44,341 nt of DNA from Candidatus Omnitrophota bacterium (GCA_013202525.1 JABMQS010000025.1:1-44341); one strand, 5' to 3'. Counted from the first letter of the stretch, positions 25,969 through 35,305 are shown. Made by a program: numbers and translations. The notes: generated by a model from the sequence alone, not told the origin.

Positions 25969-27091
25969 GGAGTTTGAGACCAACCTTGCGTATCACTTTT
26001 CAGAGGTCCTGGAATATCTCTTTGCCAGGCCTTACTGGGTCTATGTGAGCCTGAGCCATAAGTGCACCTATAATTGCCAGATGTGCGGCGTTGTAAAGAT
26101 TTTAAAGGGTTATGAGCTTCCAAGGGAGACATTAGAAAAGGCACTGGATGAGATCGCCGGGTGGGACTGGGATTGTTCTGTGATACTGACAGGAGGCGAA
26201 CCCTTTTTAAGGGCAGATATCTTCGAATTGATAGATTATGCTGTAAGGAGAGGTATCCCGGTTGAGTCTGTATCCAACGGCTCATTGATAGATAAGGAGC
26301 TGGCTCACAAGATAATAAGCTCAGGATTAGAGAATATAGCCATCTCTCTGGATGGTGCAAAGGAAGCCACACATGATTCCATAAGGCAGAAGGGCAGTTT
26401 CTCACAGGCCATGAATGCCATAAGGAATCTTGTCCTGGCAAAAGAGGAGTTGGGCAGGGGTCCCCAGATATCTGTCTGGACCACAATAATGAAGGAGAAT
26501 GTCACCGAGTTGTACGATATTATACCGCTGGCGCGAGGATTAGGCATCGATTGTCTGGTATACCACCCTGTAGTCGTTGCCCAGGATGATATGCAGAATA
26601 CCTCGCCTGATGCCCCCTTCTGGATAAGGCAGGATAATCTTAAGCTGCTCAAGGGGCAGATAGATAAGATATGCGATTATCAGGACAAAAACGGCCTCGT
26701 GGCCTTTTTGCACGATCCTTACTTGTGGGTCAAGCATTTCGAAGGTGCCCTCACCAGGCAAGATTGGAAGTGCAATCCCTTTGTATTCATAAATATAGGC
26801 CCTGATGGAGAGGTAAGAAGTTGTGGTTCAAGCTTCGGCAATATAGGAAAGCGTTCGCTCGATGACTGCCTTCATACCAAAGAGGCGCATAAGGCACGTT
26901 GCCTAATGAAGAAGTGCCAAAAACCGTGTCTTCAGACATGTTGGGCACATCCCGTCTCCGATTCCCCGATTTTTATCGCGGATGCCCTTATCAAAAGGCT
27001 GAAAGAGGATAAGGTAGGTACTGAGAAAAAAAGAGAGATCATAGAGAAGGCAATAGCCGCGTTAGAAAGATATGAGGATATAGCCAAGTAA
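25955..27091 (+). CDS. Radical SAM protein with SPASM-like C-terminus
   Basis: C37, C41 and C44 form the [4Fe-4S] motif and T-G-G-E-P-F-L-R the SAM-binding loop. The C-terminal region has W-K-C-N-P, a G-x-V-R-S-C-G strand and the K-C-Q-K-P-C-L-Q-T-C tail shared with the rSAMs at 16860 and 18761. An upstream in-frame ATG (25856) lies deep inside the SGNH gene; ATG 25955 has AGGAA (25948-25952) just before it and gives the expected N-terminus (378 residues). Function unknown, presumably glycan modification from context. Confidence 0.85.
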   Translation: MDYLKEFETNLAYHFSEVLEYLFARPYWVYVSLSHKCTYNCQMCGVVKILKGYELPRETLEKALDEIAGWDWDCSVILTGGEPFLRADIFELIDYAVRRGIPVESVSNGSLIDKELAHKIISSGLENIAISLDGAKEATHDSIRQKGSFSQAMNAIRNLVLAKEELGRGPQISVWTTIMKENVTELYDIIPLARGLGIDCLVYHPVVVAQDDMQNTSPDAPFWIRQDNLKLLKGQIDKICDYQDKNGLVAFLHDPYLWVKHFEGALTRQDWKCNPFVFINIGPDGEVRSCGSSFGNIGKRSLDDCLHTKEAHKARCLMKKCQKPCLQTCWAHPVSDSPIFIADALIKRLKEDKVGTEKKREIIEKAIAALERYEDIAK

Positions 27092-27092
27092 G

Positions 27093-28319
27093 ATGGCCAG
27101 ATTAAAAGAGATAATATTTTGCGTAACGAACAGGTGCAACCTGAGATGCAGGATGTGTGACATCCCTCATAATAAGACAGAGGAGCTAAGCACAGACCGG
27201 TTAAAACAGGTTATAACGGACGCGGCAAGGCTCGGGTTCTACACCTTTGTCTTTTCCGGGGGAGAGCCTTTATTAAGGGATGATATATTTGAGCTCATAT
27301 CCCATGCAAAAGCAAGCCATATGACAGCCTGCCTGACCTCCAACGGGCACAAAATAGATGATCAGGTTGCTGGCAGGCTTTTTGAAGCAGGGGTCGATGT
27401 TGTCAATATATCCATAGACGGGCCGCAGCAGATTCATGATCATCTCAGGGGCAAAGGTGCCTTCAAGACAGCGATTGAGGCATTAGAAAATTTGAAGAAA
27501 CATAAGATCGAGGCTACAGTAGCTACCATGGTATGCAGGGATAATTACGAAAACATGCCTTATATAGTAGAGTTCTCCAAATTATACGGGGTTACAACTA
27601 TAATGTTTCAGCCCTTTAGCAGGCTCTTCGTGAGCGATAAATCCAGGGAAAAGGAGTTCTTTATAAACAAAAAGGATCTGGATAATGCTGCCGGTATCAT
27701 CGAAGAGGTCATTGAACGTGCAGGAAGAGAGCATATCTCTATCAACCCTGAAGGTTATTTGAGGCGGATACCTTCTTATCTGAGCGGCGAGCCGGTTGGC
27801 TTAAGGCATGGCTGCGAAGGCATCTATGATACGTGTTCAATACGCTCGAAAGGCGACATTTTTCCGTGTTGGGTTATAAATGATTCCGATAAACTGATAG
27901 GTAATGTGGGAAAGACCAGACTCTTTGACTTATGGGATTCAGAGCGACATAAGCGCATAAAGAGGATGGTGGAAGAGGGTGGCTGCCCTGGCTGCATGAT
28001 GAGTTGTTATGATGAGGTCTTCGGGCCCAATGAGCAAAAAAAGACCCATCTGAATAAGATCAGCAAGTTGAAAAGTCCCAGGGCCTACAGCAGACTGATA
28101 AACAGGCTCATACAGGATACCAGGGGCATTATGGCGCATATAGGAAACAGGTATAGGTTCTATAGATCCTATAGAGGTTCATTAAAGGCCGTTTTTAAGA
28201 GGCTTGTAAAGAGGTTTCAGAGAAGCGTCCTGCCTAAGCGCTCGCTGGGCAAAGGGGAGATAAGCAAGGCGCTCCAGGAGATCAAGATAGCGAAGAAGAG
28301 GCTTGAGAGAGAACTGTAA
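27093..28319 (+). CDS. Radical SAM protein, MoaA/PqqE-like
   Basis: The cluster motif lies close to the N-terminus (C15, C19, C22 in R-C-N-L-R-C-R-M-C), followed by S-G-G-E-P-L-L-R-D-D. A SPASM-like region has C-E-G-I-Y-D-T-C, F-P-C-W and C-P-G-C-M-M-S-C. The C-terminal ~80 residues are basic and hydrophobic-poor, with many Arg/Lys, possibly for membrane or glycan contact. It starts 1 nt after the preceding rSAM, so the pair is probably co-translated. The substrate is unknown. Confidence 0.85.
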   Translation: MARLKEIIFCVTNRCNLRCRMCDIPHNKTEELSTDRLKQVITDAARLGFYTFVFSGGEPLLRDDIFELISHAKASHMTACLTSNGHKIDDQVAGRLFEAGVDVVNISIDGPQQIHDHLRGKGAFKTAIEALENLKKHKIEATVATMVCRDNYENMPYIVEFSKLYGVTTIMFQPFSRLFVSDKSREKEFFINKKDLDNAAGIIEEVIERAGREHISINPEGYLRRIPSYLSGEPVGLRHGCEGIYDTCSIRSKGDIFPCWVINDSDKLIGNVGKTRLFDLWDSERHKRIKRMVEEGGCPGCMMSCYDEVFGPNEQKKTHLNKISKLKSPRAYSRLINRLIQDTRGIMAHIGNRYRFYRSYRGSLKAVFKRLVKRFQRSVLPKRSLGKGEISKALQEIKIAKKRLEREL

Positions 28320-28329
28320 GGTTAAGGAT

Positions 28330-29601
28330 ATGAAGATAGGGCTCTATATTCCATGTTTTAACGCAGAGAAGCACATAGGGGCTACGCTTAAAGGTGTTTT
28401 TAAGCAGCGTCTTATGCCGGATGAGGTTGTTGTTGTGGATGACGCCTCGACAGATGATACTGCCAGGATCGTCTCACGTTATCCTGTGCGGCTGGTAGGG
28501 CATAAAAGAAATAAGGGCCTGGCAGCCGCAAGGAATACGGCCATAAAGAGTATAGACGCAGACCTTATTGCATCTCTGGATGCGGATTGTGTGCCTGAGC
28601 CCGATTGGCTTAGCCTGCTGTCGAAAAGAGTCAGAGCTGGCAAGGCATCAGGCGCCGGAGGAAGGCTGGCCGAGGCGCATACGACTACTGTGTTCGATCT
28701 ATGGCGCTCTACGCATATGAGGCAATATTGGCATAAGAAGCAGACTCAGCCTCCGTTTTTATTTGGATCTAATGCCCTTTTTTGCAAAGAGGCCCTGATG
28801 AAGGCAGGTCTATATAAAGAAGACTTAAGAAACAACTATGAGGATGTTGATATATGTCAGCGCCTCAAGAAGAAGGGTTGTAAGCTTTCATATGAACCCA
28901 AGGCATTGGCACACCATCAGAGGCGTGATAGTGCCTACTCTGTACTGAGTGGCTACTGGAATTGGCATTTTCCCTATTATCAGAAGAAGGGGTACTACTC
29001 GAGCGAGAAGAGACTTAAGGCAAAGATCAAGGATAGCATAGGTTTGGCAAACCGCTATATGACTGAGGATATCAAGGCAAGAAGATACCGCTTGGTGTAT
29101 ATGGACTTTTTGCTGGGGTTTCACCACGTGGTCAAGGATTTTGAATACTATCTCTATCAGAAAAATGGCGCAAGGCCAGACGCCACCTCGCTCTCCTGCT
29201 GGCTTTCGTTGCTGGATCTGACATTTTCTTATCATTATTTCCGCGGCAAGCAGCTAACGAGCCTTGCAAAAAAAGACCTTTCATTTCAGCAGAACTTCTT
29301 TGCTATGAATCTGGTTTTAGGAAAGGTTGTCAGAGACCATTTTAGCAGGAGCCTGCACAAGAGGCTTTTTAGAGATATCCTGATGACCACCTATAAGATA
29401 AAGGATTCTAAACTTGTAGATAAACTCCATAATCTTGTTACGCTGCATCCGGATTGGAACGATCTTCGAAAAAAGAATCACCCCAATCTTCGCGAATATT
29501 TCCTGGATGCTGTATATCTGAATTATCACAAGTGGCTCAATAGTTTGGCAGCCTCTTACCCCAAGGCCATCAGCATGATAGAGGCAGCTGCAAAGAGATA
29601 A
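28330..29601 (+). CDS. GT2-family glycosyltransferase with C-terminal helical domain
   Basis: Residues ~1-230 form a GT-A fold: I-G-L-Y-I-P-C-F-N-A-E, V-V-V-D-D-A-S-T-D-D, S-L-D-A-D-C (metal-binding acids), N-N-Y-E-D-V-D (catalytic acid region). Residues ~230-423 look helical and I do not recognise them. In-frame TTG 28303 would overlap the previous gene by 17 nt; ATG 28330 fits the GT2 start and follows AAGG at 28318-28321. It acts at the cytosolic side on a lipid-linked or soluble acceptor; the sugar is unknown. Confidence 0.86.
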   Translation: MKIGLYIPCFNAEKHIGATLKGVFKQRLMPDEVVVVDDASTDDTARIVSRYPVRLVGHKRNKGLAAARNTAIKSIDADLIASLDADCVPEPDWLSLLSKRVRAGKASGAGGRLAEAHTTTVFDLWRSTHMRQYWHKKQTQPPFLFGSNALFCKEALMKAGLYKEDLRNNYEDVDICQRLKKKGCKLSYEPKALAHHQRRDSAYSVLSGYWNWHFPYYQKKGYYSSEKRLKAKIKDSIGLANRYMTEDIKARRYRLVYMDFLLGFHHVVKDFEYYLYQKNGARPDATSLSCWLSLLDLTFSYHYFRGKQLTSLAKKDLSFQQNFFAMNLVLGKVVRDHFSRSLHKRLFRDILMTTYKIKDSKLVDKLHNLVTLHPDWNDLRKKNHPNLREYFLDAVYLNYHKWLNSLAASYPKAISMIEAAAKR

Positions 29602-29635
29602 GGCTATTTGCGAAAGTGGTGGGGGGTTTAATTCG

Positions 29636-29690
29636 CCCCTGCCGCTTTGCTTCGCATCCTTCGGATACAGGCAAAGCGAAGCAGCAGGGG
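29636..29690. repeat. Large imperfect hairpin before the coiled-coil protein gene
   Basis: CCCCTGCCGCTTTGCTTCGC (29636-29655) pairs, with a few mismatches, with GCAAAGCGAAGCAGCAGGGG (29671-29690); ATCC/GGAT close the top. It lies in the 113-bp gap that is the longest in the 9780-43769 cluster, 10 nt before the ribosome binding site AAGGAGG (29701-29707). A stretch of four As follows it rather than Ts, so on the + strand it is not a standard terminator. It could be a dispersed repeat or an mRNA processing site. Confidence 0.65.
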
Positions 29691-29714
29691 CTCATTAAAA
29701 AAGGAGGATTAATA

Positions 29715-30440
29715 ATGAAGATAGACAGTATGCTTGCGAAGGATAAGATGCCGATCACCCGTTGCTTAGCGGCCGTTTCCTGGCTGACAGCCATAGCTGC
29801 CTCTGGCGCAGGCCTATATCTTATTTTAAGGGGTTTTGGCGAGGCGGCGTTTCTATTTAAAGGGATCGCGGTATTATTGGCAGGCCTTATTGCTGCTTGC
29901 TGCATCAGGATGTTCGGCAACATAGGCCAGGGCCTTTTTGACCTAAAGGGTTTCTTGTCCAATGACCTGACAATCCTTTTTCAGGAGGCAATTGGTGTCT
30001 CAAGCCAGATAAGAGAGACCAGCCAGGCCTTAAAGGCAGAGCTCGAATCCCTCTCGCATAACCTGAAAGAATTAAAATCTCAAGGTAGCGTCAATATGCA
30101 GAGAATCATATCAAGTTTACAGGATGTGGCAGGCAACATGCAGTCTATGGCCGGCGACACGCAGTCTATGGCCGGTAACACGCAGTCTATGGCCGGCGAC
30201 ATGCAGTCTATGGCCGGTAACACGCAGTCGATGGATGCCAACATACAGGATTCAAGAGATCAGCTTCAGGCTCTATCTATAGGTATTAGCGCACTCGAGA
30301 AAGAGATCCCCCCTGTTCTTGCAGAGCTAAAGAGTGATTCTGAGCAGATGAACTGCGATACAAGAGATCTTAACCAGAACATTCAGCAGATAAGGACATT
30401 CTTTGAGCAGATCCAAAGACATCTGGACCTTAAGAAATAG
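29715..30440 (+). CDS. Two-span membrane protein with repeat-bearing coiled coil
   Basis: I do not recognise the family. The 241-residue protein has two hydrophobic spans (residues ~17-38 and ~46-66) and then a long, probably coiled-coil region to the end. Residues 136-177 consist of a seven-residue unit (Q-S-M-A-G-D/N-T/M) in about six copies, matching a 21-bp DNA repeat. Seven residues is one heptad, so copy number could change coiled-coil length without breaking register. The start ATG 29715 has an excellent AAGGAGG 7 nt upstream; the frame extends upstream, but only through non-coding sequence. A scaffold role is a guess. Confidence 0.8.
   Translation: MKIDSMLAKDKMPITRCLAAVSWLTAIAASGAGLYLILRGFGEAAFLFKGIAVLLAGLIAACCIRMFGNIGQGLFDLKGFLSNDLTILFQEAIGVSSQIRETSQALKAELESLSHNLKELKSQGSVNMQRIISSLQDVAGNMQSMAGDTQSMAGNTQSMAGDMQSMAGNTQSMDANIQDSRDQLQALSIGISALEKEIPPVLAELKSDSEQMNCDTRDLNQNIQQIRTFFEQIQRHLDLKK
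30120..30245 (+). repeat. Six tandem 21-bp coding repeats
   Basis: Units of 21 bp start at 30120, 30141, 30162, 30183, 30204 and 30225. The inner four are nearly identical and alternate between GGCGACACG/GGCGACATG and GGTAACACG endings; the first and last are diverged. They encode heptads of the downstream coiled coil. The pattern suggests recent slippage. Confidence 0.92.
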
Positions 30441-30441
30441 C

Positions 30442-31800
30442 ATGAGGACACTTTTACTAAACCCGCCATGGAAGAAAGAAGGGCGCCTTGGTGTGCGTGC
30501 AGGCTCGCGATGGCCATTTACTTCAGAGCCTGAAGCCGACGGCCTTATCCACTATATTCCTTTTCCGTTCTTTCTTGCTTATTCAACGTCGCTTCTTAAG
30601 AGAGAAGGCAAGCAGGCGCGCCTGATAGACTCTATTGCCGAGGGCAGCGATGAGGCCTCGCTTATCGAGAAGATTAAGGCCTATGATCCGGGCCTCATCC
30701 TTATTGAGACCTCTACGCCTTCTTTTAAAAATGACATAAGCCTCATTGATTCTATTCACAGGAGTTTTGGGAATTGCCGAATAGGGCTTTGTGGTCCGCA
30801 TGCAAGCATCTTTGCCCAAGAGATACTAACAGAGCATGGATTTATAGATTATATCCTGACCGGTGAGTACGAATATACGCTATTAGAGCTTATAGATTCC
30901 CTCGAGAAGGGCTTAACATTGAAATCGGTGCTGGGCCTGGTTTACAGGGACGACTCTCATATCAGGGCAAACAGCCCCAGGCCGACGATCGATGATCTTG
31001 ATAGCTTGCCATGGCCTGAGAGAAAAGACGTGCCTATTTTAAATTATAATGACGCATTTTGTGATCTCCCCCTGCCCAATGCGCAGGTCTGGTCGAGCAG
31101 GGGCTGCCCATTTGGATGTAGTTTCTGCCTCTGGCCGCAGACGATCTACAAGGAGCACAGGCACAGAAAGAGAAGTCCCAAAGACGTTGTGGATGAGATG
31201 GAGTATTTGATCAAGGCCTTTGGGTTTAAGGCGGTATACTTTGATGATGATGTCTTTAATATTGATAGAGACCACGTCCTTGATATCTGCAGTGAGATTA
31301 TGAGCAGAGGTATAGAGATACCCTGGGCAGCTATGGCAAGGGCCGACCTTATGGATAGAGAGCTCCTTGAAGCTATGCAGGCAGCAGGCCTTTATGCTAT
31401 CAAGTACGGTATCGAGTCTGCGGATAGCAGGATTTTGGACCTTTGCGGCAAGAAGATGGATCTAAAAAAGGCACATTCTGTGATCAAGATCACCATGGAG
31501 CTCGGCATAAAGGTCCACCTTACATTTTGCTTAGGTTTACCCGGCGAGACGAAGGAGACACTTGATGAGACAAGGGGCTTTATAGAAGAGATAGGGCCCG
31601 ATTCTGTGCAGTTTTCTTTTGCAACGCCGTTTCCCGGCACAGAGTATTTCAGGATTATGAAACAGAATAAGAGGCTCCTGGCGCAGTCATGGGAAGACTA
31701 TGATGCTGGACAAAGATGTATTATCAGAACAGATGAGTTGAGTGCAGATGACCTGGAAGGAGCAAGGATTGCTTTCAGTAATTGTATTAACACGAAATAG
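30442..31800 (+). CDS. B12-binding-type radical SAM protein
   Basis: The N-terminus L-L-L-N-P-P-W starts a cobalamin-binding domain with G-L-C-G-P-H-A and L-T-G-E-Y-E-Y (about residues 1-180). The radical SAM core carries C222, C226 and C229 in R-G-C-P-F-G-C-S-F-C, followed by Y-F-D-D-D-V-F. A longer in-frame start at 30403 lies inside the preceding gene; ATG 30442 directly follows that gene's stop and gives the family start (452 residues). Of the six B12-type proteins here it is closest to the B12-rSAM at 37557 in the F-D/E-D-D segment. Substrate unknown. Confidence 0.86.
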   Translation: MRTLLLNPPWKKEGRLGVRAGSRWPFTSEPEADGLIHYIPFPFFLAYSTSLLKREGKQARLIDSIAEGSDEASLIEKIKAYDPGLILIETSTPSFKNDISLIDSIHRSFGNCRIGLCGPHASIFAQEILTEHGFIDYILTGEYEYTLLELIDSLEKGLTLKSVLGLVYRDDSHIRANSPRPTIDDLDSLPWPERKDVPILNYNDAFCDLPLPNAQVWSSRGCPFGCSFCLWPQTIYKEHRHRKRSPKDVVDEMEYLIKAFGFKAVYFDDDVFNIDRDHVLDICSEIMSRGIEIPWAAMARADLMDRELLEAMQAAGLYAIKYGIESADSRILDLCGKKMDLKKAHSVIKITMELGIKVHLTFCLGLPGETKETLDETRGFIEEIGPDSVQFSFATPFPGTEYFRIMKQNKRLLAQSWEDYDAGQRCIIRTDELSADDLEGARIAFSNCINTK

Positions 31801-32632
31801 CATAGATTATATAAGCCACTGCCTGCGTTCTCTCTGCCTGCAGGATATTCGCGGGGTGGAGGTAATCGTCTCGGATAACGGTTCAGACGACGGAACGCTT
31901 GAGCTTATCAGAAGAGACTACCCGCAGGTTCTCCTGATTGAAAACAACCAGAATATCGGCTCATGTAAGGCAAGGAACCGGGCAATAGAGGCAGCTCAGG
32001 GTGAGTGGATATTGACACTGGATTGTGACGCGGTCTTAGGTAAAGACTTTATCGCAAAGGCGCTGAAGGCCATAGATACCCTCACCCCTGATACCGGAAT
32101 AGTGCAGCCGAAGGTATTAAGCCCAGGCTCTGAGACCATCTACTCCTGTGGTATACGGCTATCCTGGTCAAGGAGGTTCTATGATATAGGCAGCGGTGCA
32201 AAGAACAACGGCCATTTTAGCAAATCTATGCCTGTATTTGGCGCCTGCTCTGCCGTCGCGCTCTACAGGCGAAGTATGCTGGAGGATCTGAAAGAGGAGA
32301 CAGGATATTTTGATGAGAGGTTCTTTTTTCTAGTTGAAGATGTGGATCTGGCCTGGCGCGCTCAGAAGAAAGGCTGGAAAGGAATCTTTCTGCCTGAGCT
32401 CTTATGCTGTCATTCCGGAGACAGCTCAAGAAGCAGCAGGGCCTTCAGGCAGTACCTATGCTTTAGAAACCGCTATTATTCCATTGCAAAGAACGATTCG
32501 TTAAAGAATTATTTTATAAAGGTCGCGCCCGCGCTCTTCTATGATCTGCCAAGGATCGCCTACTTATTTGCTACAAATCCGTACATGAAAGATAAGGTCA
32601 AAAGGATGCCCTACGGGGCAGTGCAGGTATGA
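31769..32632 (+). CDS. GT2-family glycosyltransferase
   Basis: The protein (287 residues) has L-S-V-I-V-L-T-R-N, V-S-D-N-G-S-D-D-G-T, T-L-D-C-D-A-V-L and F-L-V-E-D-V-D-L-A-W-R, the donor- and metal-binding motifs of rhamnosyltransferase-like GT2 enzymes. Possible starts are GTG 31742, ATG 31748 and TTG 31769; the TTG has AAGGAG at 31757-31762 with 6-nt spacing and gives the usual GT2 N-terminus, so I choose it. It overlaps the preceding rSAM by 32 nt. It overlaps the GT9 gene as ATGA. Confidence 0.84.
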   Translation: MLSVIVLTRNSIDYISHCLRSLCLQDIRGVEVIVSDNGSDDGTLELIRRDYPQVLLIENNQNIGSCKARNRAIEAAQGEWILTLDCDAVLGKDFIAKALKAIDTLTPDTGIVQPKVLSPGSETIYSCGIRLSWSRRFYDIGSGAKNNGHFSKSMPVFGACSAVALYRRSMLEDLKEETGYFDERFFFLVEDVDLAWRAQKKGWKGIFLPELLCCHSGDSSRSSRAFRQYLCFRNRYYSIAKNDSLKNYFIKVAPALFYDLPRIAYLFATNPYMKDKVKRMPYGAVQV

Positions 32633-33831
32633 ATATAACACTGGCGAAAAGGATAGATTTTTTTGCGGGGATACCTATCTGCGCGCTCCTTTCGTTATGC
32701 AATATGATATGCAGGCCATTATCTTCAAGGCGCGTCTGCAATGATAAGCCAAAAAAGGTCCTCTTTCTGGGATTTTCAGAGATCGGGTCTGCTATCCTTG
32801 CTTCTCAAGCGATAGAAAAGGCAAGGAAAAGATTCCCCGGCGCAGATATCTTCTTTTGGTCTTTCGGGGAGACGGCGCAGATCGTCCGGCTGATCGGGCT
32901 GGTACCCGATGATAATATCATTACAATGCGTAGCAGCAGTATCCCCGCGTTATTTACGGATTGCCTGAAGAATATCAGAAGGATCAGGAATGAGCAGATA
33001 GATACAGTTGTGGATATGGAACTCTTTTCGCGGTTTTCAAGTATCTTAAGCTATGTGACAGGCGCTGTCAGGATAGCGGGTTTTTACAGATACAAGTCAG
33101 AGGGGCTTTACAGGGGTAATCTGCACACCCATAAGGTTACATATAACCCATATCTTCATATGAGTGAAAACTTTATCGCATTGGTTGATTCCCTCGATGT
33201 TGCAAAGAATGAAAGGCCTTTACTCAAGAGCCATGTGCAGACAGAAAGAACCCGCTTACCCAAGATAACCAGAACCACAGAAGAGATAGGCCGGATGTGG
33301 CAAAGGTTGAAAAAGGCCAACAGCCCTATTAAAGATAAGATGAGAACCGTTATTGTAAATTACGGCTTTGATGACAAGCTTATTGTGAGAAGATGGCCTG
33401 TCGAATACTATACAGAGCTGATACGCCGCCTTCTTGCGCAAGAGGATGTCCTTGTTCTCTTGATAGGCTCGGGCAAAAGGCCGGCATGTTCGATCCCTAT
33501 CTCCCATGAACGCTGCCTGGATCTTATCGGAAAGACTACTATGGCTGAGCTTTTGACATTGTGCAGTATGTCACAAGTACTTATAAGCCATGACAGCGGC
33601 CTTGTCCATATAGCCTCTCTTACCGACATCCCCATAGTAGCCCTTTTTGGGCCAGAGACCCCGCTCTTGTACGGCCCGCTTACGCAGACAAAAAAGGTCT
33701 TCTATAAGAAATTTGCCTGCAGTCCATGCCTGAGCGCCTATAATCATAGAAGCACAGTATGCAGGGACAACATGTGCCTAAAGGCCATAACCGTTGATGA
33801 GATATATGATGAGATTTGCACTCATATTTAA
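32629..33831 (+). CDS. GT9-family (heptosyltransferase-like) glycosyltransferase
   Basis: The two-domain GT-B protein (400 residues) contains V-L-F-L-G-F-S-E-I-G near the N-terminus and S-H-D-S-G-L-V-H-I-A-S-L with V-A-L-F-G-P-E-T-P near the C-terminus, the ADP-heptose-binding region of GT9 enzymes. GT9 enzymes usually build LPS inner core, but family members also use other sugars. It is ~50 residues longer than E. coli WaaC. A heptose pathway is not encoded in the window. It is translationally coupled to both neighbours. Confidence 0.85.
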   Translation: MNITLAKRIDFFAGIPICALLSLCNMICRPLSSRRVCNDKPKKVLFLGFSEIGSAILASQAIEKARKRFPGADIFFWSFGETAQIVRLIGLVPDDNIITMRSSSIPALFTDCLKNIRRIRNEQIDTVVDMELFSRFSSILSYVTGAVRIAGFYRYKSEGLYRGNLHTHKVTYNPYLHMSENFIALVDSLDVAKNERPLLKSHVQTERTRLPKITRTTEEIGRMWQRLKKANSPIKDKMRTVIVNYGFDDKLIVRRWPVEYYTELIRRLLAQEDVLVLLIGSGKRPACSIPISHERCLDLIGKTTMAELLTLCSMSQVLISHDSGLVHIASLTDIPIVALFGPETPLLYGPLTQTKKVFYKKFACSPCLSAYNHRSTVCRDNMCLKAITVDEIYDEICTHI

Positions 33832-35305
33832 TCCATTCAAATATAAGGTCCACGAGGAGAACCTGAGGGTCGTCCAGAAGTACTTTGGCCTGTTTCCCCC
33901 GTTGAGCCTGGCCTGGGTGGCCGCTATTGCTGAAAAAGCCGGCCACGAGGTAATAATTGTGGATGCAAGGACCCTCAACCTGTCAAAACAGCAGACACTG
34001 GAGAGGCTGAAGAGATTCAATCCCGACATCTTAGGGTTCATGATGACGACATATATGTTTCCCGATACCATGGATTGGATCAGATTCTTAAAGAAGCATC
34101 TCGATCTGCCCGTAGTTATAGGCGGCTATAACCTGAGGACTTATCCGCATGAATCTGTTTCGCATCCTGAGATAGATTTCGGTATTCACGAACATGCTTA
34201 TTATACTATACCCGCGCTCTTGGGGGAGATTGAGAGCGGGAATCCGTCATTTGATAAGGTTCCGGGCCTTGTCTACAAGAAGGCCGGCAAAACCATTGTT
34301 ACACCGCATCCCCAGCAAATAGATTTTGATAAGTTCCCGAACCCCGCGCGCCATCTCCTGCCGAATGAACTCTATGCAGAGTTTCCTACAGAGAGAAGGA
34401 ATTTTACTGTTATGGTCACATCCTTGGGCTGCCCCTACGCATGCAGCTTCTGTGAAGCAGGAAGGACCCAATATAATCCCCGCTCGCCTGAGACGGTAAT
34501 AAAGGAGATCGAAGAGTGCTACCACCGTTATAATATCAGAGAGATAGATATCTTCGATTATGAGTTTACTGTTGTAAGGGAACGCGTGATGGAGATATGC
34601 AGGCTTTTGCAGGAGAAGGGGATGGATATCGAGTGGGCCTGCCGCTCGCGTGTCGATACAGTAGACAAGGAATTGCTTTCTGAGATGCAAAAGGCAGGCT
34701 GCAGAAGGATATACTTTGGCCTGGAGTCCGGCGCTCCTGGTGTATTGAAGGGTATTAACAAAGGCATATCTATCAGCCAGGTAGAGCAGGCGGTGGGCGC
34801 CTGTCGCGATTTGGGCATAAGGTCTCTGGGCTTCTTTTTGATAGGCGCCCCGCATGATACAGAAGAGACGGTCAAGAGCACTGTGGCGTTTGCCAAGAGA
34901 CTCAATTTAGACTATGTGCAATTTTCAAAATGTCTTGCCAAACCATTGACTCCCTTGTGGCAGGAGATGGTCAAGTCTACAAACAGGGATTATTGGCGTG
35001 ATTGGATCCTGGGCAGAGAGAAGGACAGAGAGCTTCCACGGCCATGGACCTCACTTACCAATCAACAGATCAACGAGCTTACAAGATGGGCGTATATCTC
35101 ATATCACACGCGGCCCTCATATATCTTTGAACATATAAAGAGGCTGAGGTCCTTTCAGGAGTTGGGAAGAAAGGCGCGCGCCTTTTTAGACATGGCCTTC
35201 AGGCAGGAGAAGGCCGCTTTAGAGGATAAGGGCTTTGAGGCCTTCAACGAGAACAGCCCTGATAAGATAGAGAAGCTCAAGAAGGAATATACTGCCCGAG
35301 GATGA
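33809..35305 (+). CDS. B12-binding-type radical SAM protein
   Basis: The N-terminal domain (A-L-I-F-N-P-F, F-P-P-L-S-L-A-W-V-A-A-I-A-E-K-A-G, V-V-I-G-G-Y) is cobalamin-binding-like, and C208, C212 and C215 (L-G-C-P-Y-A-C-S-F-C) form the cluster site. The protein has 498 residues, with a C-terminal helical region (~375-498) longer than in its neighbours. In-frame TTG 33794 and ATGs 33797 and 33806 are alternatives; I take ATG 33809, which overlaps the GT9 end by 23 nt. The P-L-S-L-A-W-V-A-A start resembles BchE/HpnJ-like proteins. Substrate unknown. Confidence 0.85.
   Translation: MRFALIFNPFKYKVHEENLRVVQKYFGLFPPLSLAWVAAIAEKAGHEVIIVDARTLNLSKQQTLERLKRFNPDILGFMMTTYMFPDTMDWIRFLKKHLDLPVVIGGYNLRTYPHESVSHPEIDFGIHEHAYYTIPALLGEIESGNPSFDKVPGLVYKKAGKTIVTPHPQQIDFDKFPNPARHLLPNELYAEFPTERRNFTVMVTSLGCPYACSFCEAGRTQYNPRSPETVIKEIEECYHRYNIREIDIFDYEFTVVRERVMEICRLLQEKGMDIEWACRSRVDTVDKELLSEMQKAGCRRIYFGLESGAPGVLKGINKGISISQVEQAVGACRDLGIRSLGFFLIGAPHDTEETVKSTVAFAKRLNLDYVQFSKCLAKPLTPLWQEMVKSTNRDYWRDWILGREKDRELPRPWTSLTNQQINELTRWAYISYHTRPSYIFEHIKRLRSFQELGRKARAFLDMAFRQEKAALEDKGFEAFNENSPDKIEKLKKEYTARG

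Noticed and set aside
29616-29714. N-terminal extension of the coiled-coil protein
   Set aside because: It would translate a hairpin element, and the strong AAGGAGG at 29701-29707 fixes the start at 29715.
30120-30245. Possible CRISPR-like array
   Set aside because: Units are contiguous without spacers and lie in frame inside a gene.
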